A stretch of 64,000 bases of DNA from Candidatus Melainabacteria bacterium (GCA_003242885.1 QKMZ01000003.1:248001-312000), one strand, 5' to 3'; shown: positions 51,175 through 59,844, counted from the first letter of the stretch. Numbers and translations: made by a program. Notes: generated by a model from the letters alone, not told the origin.

Positions 51175-51870
51175 TTACCAAAATCGATTGCGTTTCGTTA
51201 GCTGTTTGTACATGCCCATCTGCGGCAAAAGTCTGGCGTCAGTTCTTCGCACTTGAAGATGTTTCACAACGCGCTCTGGTGTCTGAATATCAAGCTCGAT
51301 AATCGTGCCGGGTGTTCCAACCATCTCCTGAATGATGGTTCGGAAATCATATCGATGACCGTTAACACCAACGATGCGGTCACCAGGCAGAACCTCCAAG
51401 TTGTTCAAATCGCTCTGCGGAAAAATCTTCAATATGGCGCCATTCATCATATTCAGCAGCGCACCAAGACAGCCATAAACTTCCTCTCCGCCATTCGCTT
51501 TCGCTTGCAGTGGAGCTTGTTGCTGGGTGCCAAGCTGCGCTGACGACTGACTGTTTTGCAGTTGAAACGTCTTATCTTTCAGCTCCTTGCTAATTTGCGC
51601 ATCCAACGCCTGTGGACCTTCATCTATAACGCCAAATAGCGCATCAGAATCAGGCTTTGGTGCAGACGCCGCGCCAGGACTAGGGGCGCTCTCTGAACTC
51701 TGTGAATCATTCGGCTTCGGCTTCGACTCCGCCTGTGAGTCGCTGCCAGTCCCAGCGGAATTATGCTGAACTCTTCCCTTAATAAGAGGCGAGTCCGCAA
51801 ACGCCGGCGCAAAGCTCAAATTTAAGAGCAAGAAGACAGCTATAGGTCTAATGAAAATTGCAACTTTCAT
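51175..51870 (-). CDS. Exported PDZ-domain protein
   Basis: 231 aa from the ATG at 51870, the start of a signal peptide (MKVAIFIRPIAVFLLLNLSF, cleaved after AFA). A Ser/Pro/Lys-rich linker (about 30-75) precedes a C-terminal PDZ-like domain (about 150-215; LEVLPGDRIVGVNGHRYDF, GTIIELDIQTPERVVKHLQV). No protease domain is attached, so it may be an adaptor that binds C-terminal peptides in the periplasm. Convergent with the TetR gene. Confidence 0.8.
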   Translation of the reverse strand: MKVAIFIRPIAVFLLLNLSFAPAFADSPLIKGRVQHNSAGTGSDSQAESKPKPNDSQSSESAPSPGAASAPKPDSDALFGVIDEGPQALDAQISKELKDKTFQLQNSQSSAQLGTQQQAPLQAKANGGEEVYGCLGALLNMMNGAILKIFPQSDLNNLEVLPGDRIVGVNGHRYDFRTIIQEMVGTPGTIIELDIQTPERVVKHLQVRRTDARLLPQMGMYKQLTKRNRFW

Positions 51871-52030
51871 ACAACCAATATATGCCCTTAGACGTCCAGC
51901 CGCTCGACTGATACAAGCCATACGCAGAAGACGGACGGAATTAGGAGGAAACTGGCAAATGCGCCCATCTAAAAGCAAAAGGAGCGATGCATGGCATCGG
52001 CTTATGCAAACTTGCATGCAACGCAAAGGT

Positions 52031-53062
52031 TTACGCCCAAGGCAAGAGAATCACGGCACCTTTTGCTTTGTTGCTCGCGACAAGCTCGTGCGCTTTGCCT
52101 GCTTCGCTAAGTGGCAATGTGCAATCTATTCGCGGTTTGATCACTTCTTTGCGAACGAGATCGAGCCACGCAGGGAAGTCTTCAACATCTGCTGTCAATG
52201 ACCCTCGAATTTGTTTCTCCTGGAAAAACAAATTCCTGATGTCGAACTTCACTTCTGTGCCCGACATAAATCCCATCGCCACGATAATACCGCCGGTCTT
52301 AACGGCGTTGATTGTTTTCTCGAAAGTATCGCCACCAAGACTATCAATCGCCACATCCACGCCGCGACCTTCAGTCCATTTGGAAATCCAATCGTTGAAA
52401 TAATTGTCGCTAACGTTGACGACAAGCTCTGCTCCTGCGGCAGCGGCTGTTTCTCTCGCCTCTACACTACGCGCAGTAGACGCAACACGCGCGCCCAAAG
52501 CGCGAGCTACCTGTATGCTCATGTATCCAGTCGCAGAACCACCAGCATGCACGAGAACAAAATCGCCGGATTTCACGCCACCGACTTTCTGCACAGCATT
52601 TACTGCGGTCATAAGTGGAACAGGCAGTGCCGCGACAACATCACTAGGAAGACCAGTTCTGTCGGGGATAACAAACTCCTGTGGCACAGCGACGTACTGC
52701 GCGTAGGTGCCGGGCAGTTGCAGCCCGCGCATTGAATAAGTCGGTGCCAAAGTCGCTGGACGAAAGCCATATTCCTTCGGGTCAGAGGGGTAGCCAGGCA
52801 TCGTGATGACGCGATCACCCAGGCGAAACTTCGTTACGCCTTCACCCACAACAGCCACTTCGCCGACCGCGTCAAGCCCGAGAACATGCGGAAACTTCAG
52901 CTCCTGCGTGATGTCACCTTGACGGATGTAGTGGTCAAGCCGGTTGACGAGCGCGCCTAGCACCTTCACCAATACCTGCCCGGGACCAGCTACTGGCGTT
53001 GGAATCTCCGCGACTGAAAATACTTCGGGACCGCCGAAGCGGTTGATGACAGCAGCTTTCAT
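52031..53062 (-). CDS. Zinc-independent MDR oxidoreductase (quinone reductase-like)
   Basis: 343 aa from the ATG at 53062. MKAAVINRFGGPEVFSVAEI is the quinone oxidoreductase (QOR/ζ-crystallin-like) start; the cofactor fold has VLVHAGGSATGYMSIQVARALGA and RGVDVAIDSLGGDTF. Structural and catalytic Zn Cys are lacking, as in QOR. It would reduce quinones or enones with NADPH. Single gene; its expression may respond to electrophiles but no operator is clear. Confidence 0.92.
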   Translation of the reverse strand: MKAAVINRFGGPEVFSVAEIPTPVAGPGQVLVKVLGALVNRLDHYIRQGDITQELKFPHVLGLDAVGEVAVVGEGVTKFRLGDRVITMPGYPSDPKEYGFRPATLAPTYSMRGLQLPGTYAQYVAVPQEFVIPDRTGLPSDVVAALPVPLMTAVNAVQKVGGVKSGDFVLVHAGGSATGYMSIQVARALGARVASTARSVEARETAAAAGAELVVNVSDNYFNDWISKWTEGRGVDVAIDSLGGDTFEKTINAVKTGGIIVAMGFMSGTEVKFDIRNLFFQEKQIRGSLTADVEDFPAWLDLVRKEVIKPRIDCTLPLSEAGKAHELVASNKAKGAVILLPWA

Positions 53063-53198
53063 GTGATTATCTCGGGGACTTAAGGATGCCAAAATGTAAT
53101 GCAATTCGGATAGACAGCTGTTAGTTTAGCCTCTTGGCTAGCAAACATCGTAAAATAGGCGCCATCATACTTTCCCTTTCGCCCAGCGGAGCGCAGCG

Positions 53199-54773
53199 AT
53201 GGCTACTACTATTTCTCCAGTTGAAGACTTTTGGCGCGGCGCCACGGAGACCGAGGCGTTCAGACTTTTCGAGCAATTGGACAAAACCGATCCCGACAAT
53301 AAAGAACTCGCCGATTCTGCAGAAGACCTTCTTGCAATTATGAGCGACTCCAGTGAACAAAAGCGCATCGAGATTGCCAATCGCATCGTGAAGGGCGGCA
53401 AGCCGGACTTAGGTATTGCCAATCTCGTCTTAGCGCGAGCAACCAACAACTTAGCCGATAAAGAAAAACACTATCGCGCGGCGCAGCAGAACACGACAGA
53501 CCAACAATTCAAAGCACTTGGAAATGCGGGCGTTAGAGTTAAAGCAGACTCGCTCTGCGCTGCAATTACTCAGGAATTTGCTGATGTACTTTGGAGAAAC
53601 GGAAAGCAGGATGCGGCGATAAAAGAACTGCAAGAACTGCAATCCAACGCGACTCTGTTGTGGCTAAATCAAGACATCCTCGATGGCTTGTTTGCTTCGC
53701 TCACAACTTATTTGATTTGCGCAAACAAAACCACAGAGGCGCGCAACGAATTGGAAAGAGATCCAGCTCCACTCGCTCACTGGTATTACTTGAATGCGCT
53801 GGTGAAATTCAAAGAGATGGGCGATTGTATTCAATCTCGCAGCGCCCTTTCGGTCGCGCTAAACGACAGCGTGATGATTGCTGTCATCCTCACAGATGAA
53901 CGCGATGAAATGGATGAGGATGAACAGATAGATGCGGAAAGTTTGCTAACAGACTGGGACGAGCAATTTGCGCAAATCACAATGCCCGCCTGGAAGCAGA
54001 CTCCTGGAGCGCTGGAATGGCTGTCCAAAATCTTTGATACCAAGCATCTTCTTTATGGTGCAGAAGAAGTTCAAGACGAGATTCGTTTCAAAAAGTGGCA
54101 ACGCGAGATGGAACTCGCAGATACGCATCTTCGCCGAGAAGATTTCAAATCAACAAAGAAAGCATTCAAAACTGCTTTGCGTGAAGCTGACATGCTGAAT
54201 GATGGCGGGGACATGTTCCTTCTCACAGCAAAAATGCTCGGCGCGGTTCTTCTCGAAGCAGGCGAGTCGCTAGGGGATATGAAGACTATTTTTGAAAAGA
54301 AAGTCGCGTGGCTCGATAAACAGCAGAGTGATGATTTCGAAAGTCTGTTCAACAGTTATTCGAATTTTGCCAAAACTGCCTTCGAACTGGGCATGCACAA
54401 AGATGCAGTGACATTGGCGAAGAAAGCGATAGAGCACTATGAGAAATCAATTGAAAACGGCAGCGAGAAGTTAGACTACTTCTATTGCTCTGAATGCTTA
54501 TACATCTTTGCGGTGCTGCAATGCAGAGAGGAAAACTTCGAAGAAGCCGAACGTGCATTCTCAAAACTCGTTGGCATGCAAGAAGAGTTTCTTGGTAAAA
54601 ACGCAGTCGATCTGGCTGAAAGTCTCATCGGTTTGCGGCTCTGCTTACACAAGTTAAAACGCCACGATGAAGAGAAAGTGGTGCACGAAAGACTGCTCGA
54701 ACTCGACCCCAACTTTGATGCCGACGACGAAACCGAGTTCGTCTGCGATGCAATCCCCGTCGAATCGAAATAG
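53199..54773 (+). CDS. Cytoplasmic TPR protein
   Basis: 524 aa, no signal peptide. GGAG lies seven bases before the ATG. TPR or Sel1-like helical pairs occur along the chain: FRLFEQLDKTDPDNKELAD, ADTHLRREDFKSTKKAFKTA, AFELGMHKDAVTLAKKAIEH, LQCREENFEEAERAFSKLV. A kinesin-light-chain-like set at the C-terminus is possible. Probably a scaffold or regulator; no partner gene indicates which. Confidence 0.8.
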   Translation: MATTISPVEDFWRGATETEAFRLFEQLDKTDPDNKELADSAEDLLAIMSDSSEQKRIEIANRIVKGGKPDLGIANLVLARATNNLADKEKHYRAAQQNTTDQQFKALGNAGVRVKADSLCAAITQEFADVLWRNGKQDAAIKELQELQSNATLLWLNQDILDGLFASLTTYLICANKTTEARNELERDPAPLAHWYYLNALVKFKEMGDCIQSRSALSVALNDSVMIAVILTDERDEMDEDEQIDAESLLTDWDEQFAQITMPAWKQTPGALEWLSKIFDTKHLLYGAEEVQDEIRFKKWQREMELADTHLRREDFKSTKKAFKTALREADMLNDGGDMFLLTAKMLGAVLLEAGESLGDMKTIFEKKVAWLDKQQSDDFESLFNSYSNFAKTAFELGMHKDAVTLAKKAIEHYEKSIENGSEKLDYFYCSECLYIFAVLQCREENFEEAERAFSKLVGMQEEFLGKNAVDLAESLIGLRLCLHKLKRHDEEKVVHERLLELDPNFDADDETEFVCDAIPVESK

Positions 54774-54800
54774 CAGGAAGGCCATTGCGTAAATAGGGTT

Positions 54801-55397
54801 CTAGTCGTGGTCTTCTCGGTTGTATTTTGCAAAGTCCGAAGGCTTCAAGTCCTCTAGAAAAGCTTTGAACTTTTGAGTTTCCTCTTCCGTTATCGGTTTT
54901 TGAACTTCAATTTCTGCCGCATCAAACAAATCAGACGAGACAAAAAGTGGAGCACCGGAGATGCTCGCCAAAACGACAGCATCCGCGGGTCGCGCCTCGA
55001 TGCGTTCTACGGCATCTTCAGAGGGAGCAAAAGCCGCTTCCAAGCTGACCCAAGCCGTGAAGACTTGTTCTTCATTGGCTTCCAGCGACACTTCTTTCAC
55101 TCGGGCGCCAACAGTGCCTAAGACCGATAGGAAGAGTTCATAAACCGATGGTCTAGACGCCAGAAGTTCCCTTCCAGAATTTTCACCTGTCGTTTGACTT
55201 TCGTCGCCAGCCGCATCGCTGCTACCGGTTTCGCCCAAAGTGGACTCCCTAGCCGCCATGGTGATTGCCCTCACTTCCGGCATCCCAACCCAAATAGGCA
55301 TAATCAGTTTGCCGTCCGGGTCATGCAAGACTACCAGCGGCTTTCCGCTGTTTTTATCCAGATAAATTGCCCCTATTTGCATTTGCTTTCTTTTCAT
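54801..55397 (-). CDS. Bifunctional nuclease family protein (DUF151)
   Basis: 198 aa from the ATG at 55397 (AGGATGAC just upstream). LVVLHDPDGKLIMPIWVGMPEVRAI and RIEARPADAVVLASISGAPLFVS are the two DUF151 signatures; between them sits an acidic insertion (about 58-80). DUF151 proteins such as TM0160 have a distinct fold, and plant relatives show DNase/RNase activity. The C-terminal part (PITEEETQKFKAFLEDLKP) is the usual UvrB/UvrC-like extension or a short helix. Convergent with the TPR gene. Confidence 0.9.
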   Translation of the reverse strand: MKRKQMQIGAIYLDKNSGKPLVVLHDPDGKLIMPIWVGMPEVRAITMAARESTLGETGSSDAAGDESQTTGENSGRELLASRPSVYELFLSVLGTVGARVKEVSLEANEEQVFTAWVSLEAAFAPSEDAVERIEARPADAVVLASISGAPLFVSSDLFDAAEIEVQKPITEEETQKFKAFLEDLKPSDFAKYNREDHD

Positions 55398-55568
55398 TGT
55401 CATCCTGCTAACGCTCTGCAGACGCGCAAATACACGGCTCCGGCGAGCACGTTTTACCGCTTCCAAACACGGCTTCTACTCTGATACTAACCGGGATTAT
55501 CGCTCGCCACCCGAACACAACAATTTCTTCATAGTCGCAATCGCCGAACAGCGCGAGAACTCGCGTAG

Positions 55569-56444
55569 ATGGACCGAACCCGACCATTGGCGAGTAAGGT
55601 AGCAAATGCCCAAATCTGGTATAAGGTTCAAAAACCCCATTGGATGAGCAGGATGCCAGAAGCGAGCGCCGGAAAAGAATCTCCAGCTAAGATACTTATT
55701 GCCGAAGACAATAAGGTCAATACAAAGGTCCTGCTGCTGCTGTTGGACAAGTTTAGGTTCGACTGTGACACGGTTGAAAACGGTCGCGAGGCTGTAGAAG
55801 CAGTCAAAAACACCCATTACAACCTTATCCTGATGGACGTCCATATGCCTAAAATGGACGGGCTGGAAGCCACGCAAATCATCCGTCAAATGGAAAAAGC
55901 GAGCGGTGGACACACGCCGATTATCGCGGTGACGGCGCTTTCTTCGGATGCTGACAAGCAGAAGTGCCTGGACGCAGGTATGGACGACCACATTGCAAAG
56001 CCGATTGATAGAGACTTTCTCTATGTAAAAATGAATCATTGGCTTCAGAAAAACGTAGAGACCGCAGCTAAGGATGAGGCTTTCGACCTAGCGCATTACG
56101 AAGGTATTTGGCTTGATCCCGAGGATCTGAAACGAATTCTCGAGAATTTCGGCGACGTGAATTTCAGCAATTTGCTGCGCAACTATTTGACCAGCGCTCA
56201 GAATTACGTCGAGACTCTCGAAAAGCTGTTAAGCGAGCACGACAAATTTCAGTGCTTCCGCGTTTTGCAAGAACTGAATTCCGCGAGCGCTGATGTTGGA
56301 GCCCGCACCATCTGCAAGTTCTGCCGAGAGCTCAACGAGATGCTCAGCGACAGCGACTGGGTTGAGGCGGCAGAACACTACGAAGATTTGAAGGACGCTT
56401 TTGCAGAATTCTCCAAGTTCTTGGAAGAGAAGTTAGCTGCATAA
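55569..56444 (+). CDS. Receiver protein with degenerate Hpt domain (His replaced by Gln)
   Basis: 291 aa (the ATG at 55644 would remove a poorly conserved N-terminus; no ribosome site decides). An intact receiver lies at about 40-160: ILIAEDN, phospho-Asp in NLILMDVHMPKMDG, and Lys in HIAKPI. The C-terminal ~110 residues are an Hpt-like helical bundle: LQELNSASADVGARTICKFC aligns with the AHxLKGxSxxxGA motif, but the phospho-His is Gln234. It therefore receives a phosphate on Asp but probably cannot relay it by the Hpt. It may bind a receiver or kinase as a decoy. Confidence 0.85.
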   Translation: MDRTRPLASKVANAQIWYKVQKPHWMSRMPEASAGKESPAKILIAEDNKVNTKVLLLLLDKFRFDCDTVENGREAVEAVKNTHYNLILMDVHMPKMDGLEATQIIRQMEKASGGHTPIIAVTALSSDADKQKCLDAGMDDHIAKPIDRDFLYVKMNHWLQKNVETAAKDEAFDLAHYEGIWLDPEDLKRILENFGDVNFSNLLRNYLTSAQNYVETLEKLLSEHDKFQCFRVLQELNSASADVGARTICKFCRELNEMLSDSDWVEAAEHYEDLKDAFAEFSKFLEEKLAA

Positions 56445-56492
56445 GCCGCATGTCCGCAAAATCAAGCCAAGACAACCTGTTTGTGCGAAAGG

Positions 56493-56960
56493 CTAGTGGC
56501 TCGAAGCTGTTTTCCTTGGCGCTGCGTCTCTGTCCAGCCCATCTTTAATAAAACGCCCGGTCTTGCAGACGACTTTCGCTACACCCGTGATACCAAGTTT
56601 TCTGGCAGCGGCCTTCGACAAATCAATGCATCGATTGCCTACGTACGGACCTCTATCGGTGACGACGACCTGGCACTGTGCGCCGTTGCTTTCGTTTTGC
56701 ACCAACACTGGTGTTCCGAAAGGTAGATTTGGATGCGCGCACGTAAAAGCGTTCATGTCAAATGGCTTTCCAGAAGCGGTTTTCTTGCCGTGAAATTTCT
56801 TTCCATAGAAAGAGGCCACGCCTTTAAAAATTCTAGAAAGCTTGCTCGGCTTCTTTTCGCCATCTTCTTGCAGCGCTGCCAATGATGGCTGCCCTATTGC
56901 AAACGTCAACCCAACCCAAAGACAGCTTAAAAACAAAACGCTTTGTTTTTGCTTTTTCAT
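56493..56960 (-). CDS. RlpA-like double-psi beta-barrel protein
   Basis: 155 aa from the ATG at 56960, with AAGGA upstream. Signal peptide about 1-28 (VLFLSCLWVGLTFAIG). Domain ~45-140 has the RlpA motifs GVASFYGKKFHGKKTASG, HPNLPFGTPVLVQNESNG, VVVTDRGPYVGNRCIDLS; RlpA cuts denuded glycan strands at the septum. No SPOR domain is attached, unlike E. coli RlpA, so septal targeting by that route is lacking. The catalytic Asp in TDRGPY is present. Confidence 0.92.
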   Translation of the reverse strand: MKKQKQSVLFLSCLWVGLTFAIGQPSLAALQEDGEKKPSKLSRIFKGVASFYGKKFHGKKTASGKPFDMNAFTCAHPNLPFGTPVLVQNESNGAQCQVVVTDRGPYVGNRCIDLSKAAARKLGITGVAKVVCKTGRFIKDGLDRDAAPRKTASSH

Positions 56961-57093
56961 AATCACTAATCCTTAATTTCGGTTGTGAGACAAGCGAAGG
57001 CGGCATTTTGTTCCCTTTAAGTGACGGGCTGATAAACATGGAACAAAATTGCAGCTGTGGCAGTCAAACCTGGAAGTGCGACGTGGTGCCAAA

Positions 57094-57432
57094 ATGAAAG
57101 TAAAAATTTGCAATAAGTGTCAGTTCCGAACACTGGCTGAAAACAAAATTTGCCGTACGTGCGGGAGTCGTGAATTCACTGACTTTGAAGTTGTGAATTT
57201 CCCAGAAACCATGCATATGCCAAAACTTGATTCAAATTGGCTTAAACGCGATTGGAAAAATTCTATTCCCTCGTTTGCGAACTCAGTATCTTTGCTTACT
57301 AACGCCCTAATGGGAATTTGGGACTCTATCCTCAAGTTTTTGAACTCGACACCATCCGAACTCTCGCAACGTAGAGAGACTGCGACACGCAGGGTTAGGG
57401 ATCTCACCCCGGCCATTGAAGACGATAACTAG
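57094..57432 (+). CDS. Small zinc-ribbon protein
   Basis: 112 aa from the ATG at 57094 (frame opens at 57049). The N-terminus has two CxxC pairs (CNKC at residues 6-9 and CRTC about 13 residues later), a rubredoxin-like zinc ribbon. The remaining ~75 residues include a hydrophobic helix (about 60-85, FANSVSLLTNALMGIWDSIL) that may touch the membrane. Not a named family. Confidence 0.6.
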   Translation: MKVKICNKCQFRTLAENKICRTCGSREFTDFEVVNFPETMHMPKLDSNWLKRDWKNSIPSFANSVSLLTNALMGIWDSILKFLNSTPSELSQRRETATRRVRDLTPAIEDDN

Positions 57433-57500
57433 TCCAAAATCGCATTGCCGAAGAGTTTGTTATATTCTTACCGATGCTCTGTGCATTCAGGAGAGAATTC

Positions 57501-58559
57501 ATGCGGTTGAAACAACACACACTTACAGCGCTGGTTTGTGGATTGCTCTATTGCGCGTCGGCTTCGATGATTGCGACAGCGACTGAGACGGCAAGTACTG
57601 ACACATCAACGGAATCAGCAGCGTCTGAGCCAACAACACCTGCCACTCAAGCTAAAACAGTGCTTGCGCAGCTGAAGGCTGGACGTCCAGATGAAAGTGC
57701 GCGAGTCATTCGAGAGATGTTGATCAGAATGCAGCTCGAATTGATTATGGATCCAAACTATGCGAAAAACGCAGCTGGGTTGTATGCGAAAAGCCCGCAA
57801 ATGCTCAAGCAATTTCTCGACAAGGAAATCGAGAAACAAAATTCGTCCGGGAGCGGAACCAATAGTGATACCAAAGCAATTATTGAATCCTTGATAAACA
57901 ATACTGTGCCAAAGGATTACAGCGCGCAGCTTAAAAAGCACTGCGACGGAGTCGATGCGGCGATGAAACAACTCGATGAGTTCAAGTCGATTGCTGATGG
58001 GGAGCAACTTAAGTATGGGGACCCGCTTACAGCACTTAACGAGGAAGCTCCCGAAACAGATACATCTTCGAATGTCAGCGTCGCCACGATGGAAAAACTC
58101 GGCAAGTCACTGCATGAGCTGGCAAACGAAGCACAACAAATGCCAGTCGGTGACGTGCGTGCTGCGCTTGGTCTTTACAGATTGGCTCTCGTGGCAAACA
58201 GCTCTAAACACTATTCGCAGGCGGAGGATTATGCGCAAAAATCTAACGCACATATCAAATCACTAACGGACGAAATTTCCGGATTGACGGATGTTCAAAT
58301 TGCATTGGCTTATGCTCTTTTAAAACAAGAGAAATACGATGCGTTTAACGCAATCAAAAACGAGTTGCTGAAACGCACCGATGAAAGCGAGCGCCTGTTT
58401 ATTACGTTGGCGCGATTTTGCGAGCTGAAACGCGATGATATGGAAGCGTTGAGAATCTATAACATTGTGGTTGATAGACGAGCGAAACAGCAAAACACAC
58501 AGAAGCCCGAGTGGCAAAATGACTACAATGCTCTATTAGAAAGAACGAAACAAAAATAG
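57501..58559 (+). CDS. Exported helical/TPR-like protein
   Basis: 352 aa from the ATG at 57501 (AGGAGAG seven bases upstream); the frame opens at 57474. Signal peptide ends near ASMIATA, followed by a Thr/Ser/Glu-rich linker (about 25-50) typical of exported proteins in this window. The C-terminal half has TPR-like pairs (AALGLYRLALVANSSKHYSQAEDY, ALAYALLKQEKYDAFNAI). No catalytic motif. Two hairpins and a 38-codon gene follow. Confidence 0.72.
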   Translation: MRLKQHTLTALVCGLLYCASASMIATATETASTDTSTESAASEPTTPATQAKTVLAQLKAGRPDESARVIREMLIRMQLELIMDPNYAKNAAGLYAKSPQMLKQFLDKEIEKQNSSGSGTNSDTKAIIESLINNTVPKDYSAQLKKHCDGVDAAMKQLDEFKSIADGEQLKYGDPLTALNEEAPETDTSSNVSVATMEKLGKSLHELANEAQQMPVGDVRAALGLYRLALVANSSKHYSQAEDYAQKSNAHIKSLTDEISGLTDVQIALAYALLKQEKYDAFNAIKNELLKRTDESERLFITLARFCELKRDDMEALRIYNIVVDRRAKQQNTQKPEWQNDYNALLERTKQK

Positions 58560-58598
58560 TTCTTGCGGCGTCAGGGGTGTTGTGGTATGTTGAGTTTA

Positions 58599-58637
58599 GT
58601 CGGTCTTCGGGCCGACTTTATGATCACTAACGATCAT
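58599..58637 (+). other. Two hairpins in leader of 38-codon gene
   Basis: AGTCGG/CCGACT (58599-58618, loop TCTTCGGG) then ATGATC/GATCAT (58620-58637). They end 22 bp before the small gene's start. The first could end the upstream transcript, though its T run is short (TTT). Confidence 0.6.
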
Positions 58638-58659
58638 TAGGAAAATAAAGGTAGAGACT

Positions 58660-58776
58660 ATGAACAAATCAATTATTTGCTCAACCACCAAACGCACATG
58701 GCGCGCCGACTCCGGACGTCCAGTGTTTTGCGGCGGCACGGCAAAGGTGCGCGTGAAAATCCCAGTAATGCGATGA
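58660..58776 (+). CDS. 38-aa basic peptide with two Cys, own terminator
   Basis: A short gene below usual length cut-offs. The ATG at 58660 has AAGGTAGAG six bases upstream and the frame ends in TGA at 58774-58776. The product starts MNKSIICSTTKRTW, is strongly basic and has Cys7 and Cys24 in SGRPVFCGGTAKVR. A clear terminator follows at 58803. Hairpins precede the ribosome site. It lies about 350 bp before the tRNA array. No family recognised; basic character and size would suit RNA or ribosome binding, which is only inference. Confidence 0.65.
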   Translation: MNKSIICSTTKRTWRADSGRPVFCGGTAKVRVKIPVMR

Positions 58777-58802
58777 GATTGATTTGTATCTAACTCCGCA
58801 AA

Positions 58803-58829
58803 GCCTGGGTAAAGAGCCCAGGCATTTTT
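58803..58829 (+). terminator. Rho-independent terminator
   Basis: GCCTGGG / CCCAGGC, loop TAAAGAG, then ATTTTT. It follows the 38-codon gene by 26 bp. Confidence 0.9.
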
Positions 58830-58960
58830 GTCTTTAAGGCTCTCTATTCACGGGAATCCCGACGAATACACATTCTTCGATCAAGTGTTTGCTGATTGAT
58901 TTGCGTTCGCGCGTAATCACAGCGCGACTGACCGGACAATGCCGTGCAACCAATTGTAGA

Positions 58961-58982
58961 GTGTCACCACCTGCGGTGACAC
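58961..58982. other. Perfect hairpin before tRNA array
   Basis: GTGTCACC / GGTGACAC, 8 bp with loop ACCTGC, no T run after. The interval 58830-59127 holds no gene; the promoter of the tRNA array should be here. Confidence 0.6.
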
Positions 58983-59127
58983 TGTTCAAGCTCGCTTAAG
59001 TCTTAGGGAGGGGTGGCACCACAAACTCATTTACATCATTTTTGAACAAAACCGCATTCTATGTGAATTCAGTCCGCTTTCATTTGTCCGATTTGGAAAT
59101 CTCGAACACTGAAAATCTAAAAACCAT

Positions 59128-59200
59128 GGGGACTAAGCTCAGTCGGCAGAGCAACTCACCTGCAACGAGAAGGTCATCGGTTCGATTCCGATAGTCTCCA
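59128..59200 (+). tRNA. tRNA 1 of array: Ala (UGC) with C33, or Cys (GCA)
   Basis: Acceptor GGGGACT pairs with AGUCUCC and contains G3-U70, the alanine identity pair; discriminator A. T arm AUCGGUUCGAUUCCGAU is canonical. With a 5-base variable loop the anticodon loop is CCUGCAA (anticodon UGC, C at 33). Shifted by one, it is CUGCAAC (GCA). The anticodon stem has two mismatches either way. No CCA encoded. Confidence 0.7.
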
Positions 59201-59203
59201 TTC

Positions 59204-59278
59204 GCCCGGTTAGCTCAACGGTAGAGCTACTCCCTTACAAGGAGAGGGTTGAAGGTTCAAATCCTTCATCGGGCACCA
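59204..59278 (+). tRNA. tRNA 2 of array: Val (UAC), CCA encoded
   Basis: Acceptor GCCCGGU/AUCGGGC, loop CUUACAA, T arm GAAGGUUCAAAUCCUUC, encoded ACCA. Only the 27-43 pair is lost. Confidence 0.92.
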
Positions 59279-59279
59279 C

Positions 59280-59350
59280 TGCTGCATAGCTCAATAGTAG
59301 AGCGCTCGCCTGATAAGCGAGTGGTGTAGGTGCGACTCCTGCTGCGGCAA
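59280..59350 (+). tRNA. tRNA 3 of array: Ile (GAU), T loop with G55
   Basis: Acceptor UGCUGCA/UGCGGCA, fully paired anticodon stem CUCGC/GCGAG, loop CUGAUAA. The T loop is UGCGACU, so the normally invariant U55 is G. No CCA. Confidence 0.85.
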
Positions 59351-59353
59351 TTC

Positions 59354-59424
59354 GCCTACCTGGTTCAAAGGCAGAACCCCGTCGCGCCACGGCGGAGATA
59401 TCGGTTCGAATCCGATGGTGGGCT
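59354..59424 (+). tRNA. tRNA 4 of array: Gly (GCC) with C33
   Basis: Acceptor GCCUACC/GGUGGGC, discriminator U as in glycine tRNAs. Anticodon stem CCGUC/GGCGG is fully paired, which fixes the loop as GCGCCAC: anticodon GCC with C at the normally invariant U33. T loop UUCGAAU normal. No CCA. Confidence 0.82.
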
Positions 59425-59452
59425 CTCATTTCTACGGCGGCCGCCGAGAAAC

Positions 59453-59481
59453 CCGGACCAAAGCTGAGCCTTTAGGTCCGG
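59453..59481. other. Strong hairpin inside tRNA array
   Basis: CCGGACC/GGTCCGG with inner AAAG/CTTT pairing and one bulged A. It lies between tRNAs 4 and 5 and could be a processing signal or terminator stem, though no T run follows. Confidence 0.6.
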
Positions 59482-59485
59482 CATT

Positions 59486-59558
59486 GTCCCTGTAGCTCAA
59501 CGGATTGAGCATCTGGCTACGAACCAGAAGGGTCCAGGTTCAAATCCTGGCAGGGGCT
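59486..59558 (+). tRNA. tRNA 5 of array: Arg (ACG)
   Basis: Acceptor GUCCCUG/CAGGGGC, anticodon stem UCUGG/CCAGA, loop CUACGAA, T arm CCAGGUUCAAAUCCUGG. Fully regular apart from U at the discriminator. No CCA. Anticodon A34 would need TadA. Confidence 0.92.
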
Positions 59559-59563
59559 TTTTT

Positions 59564-59622
59564 CCTGGGAGCGCGGGCGGCTCGCCCGCTTTCCTAAGCG
59601 TGGGGGCGTGTTGCACACGCCC
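59564..59622. repeat. Palindromic repeats B and A inside tRNA array
   Basis: Repeat B (59564-59589, core GCGGGCGGCTCGCCCGC) and repeat A (59598-59622, GGGCGTGTTGCACACGCCC core) split the array between tRNAs 5 and 6. These are the most perfect copies in the window. Confidence 0.85.
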
Positions 59623-59643
59623 AAATTTCTCTTCGAGTGCTAC

Positions 59644-59715
59644 GGAGGCATGGCAGATTGGCTATGTATCTGGCTTTTAACCAGCTCCAGGTAGGTTCGA
59701 TTCCTACTGCCTCCA
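59644..59715 (+). tRNA. tRNA 6 of array: Lys (UUU)
   Basis: Acceptor GGAGGCA/UGCCUCC, loop CUUUUAA, T arm GUAGGUUCGAUUCCUAC, discriminator A. The D stem is short (GCA/UGU) and pair 27-43 is lost. No CCA. Confidence 0.88.
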
Positions 59716-59768
59716 ATTGTTTTATCTAACCAACTCACGAGGTTTCAACAATCTGACTTCCAGTTCAC

Positions 59769-59844
59769 GCCGTTATAGCTCAATTGGTAGAGCAATCGCC
59801 TTGTAAGCGATCGGTTGCGGGTTCAATTCCTGCTGACGGCTCCA
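59769..59844 (+). tRNA. tRNA 7 of array: Thr (UGU), CCA encoded
   Basis: Acceptor GCCGUUA/UGACGGC, stem AUCGC/GCGAU, loop CUUGUAA, T loop UUCAAUU, U73 with CCA. Regular. Confidence 0.93.

Noticed and set aside
59128..59200. Confident call of tRNA 1 as cysteine
   Set aside because: U33 would favour anticodon GCA, but G3-U70 and A73 fit alanine and tRNA 8 is a better cysteine tRNA with U73; left ambiguous.
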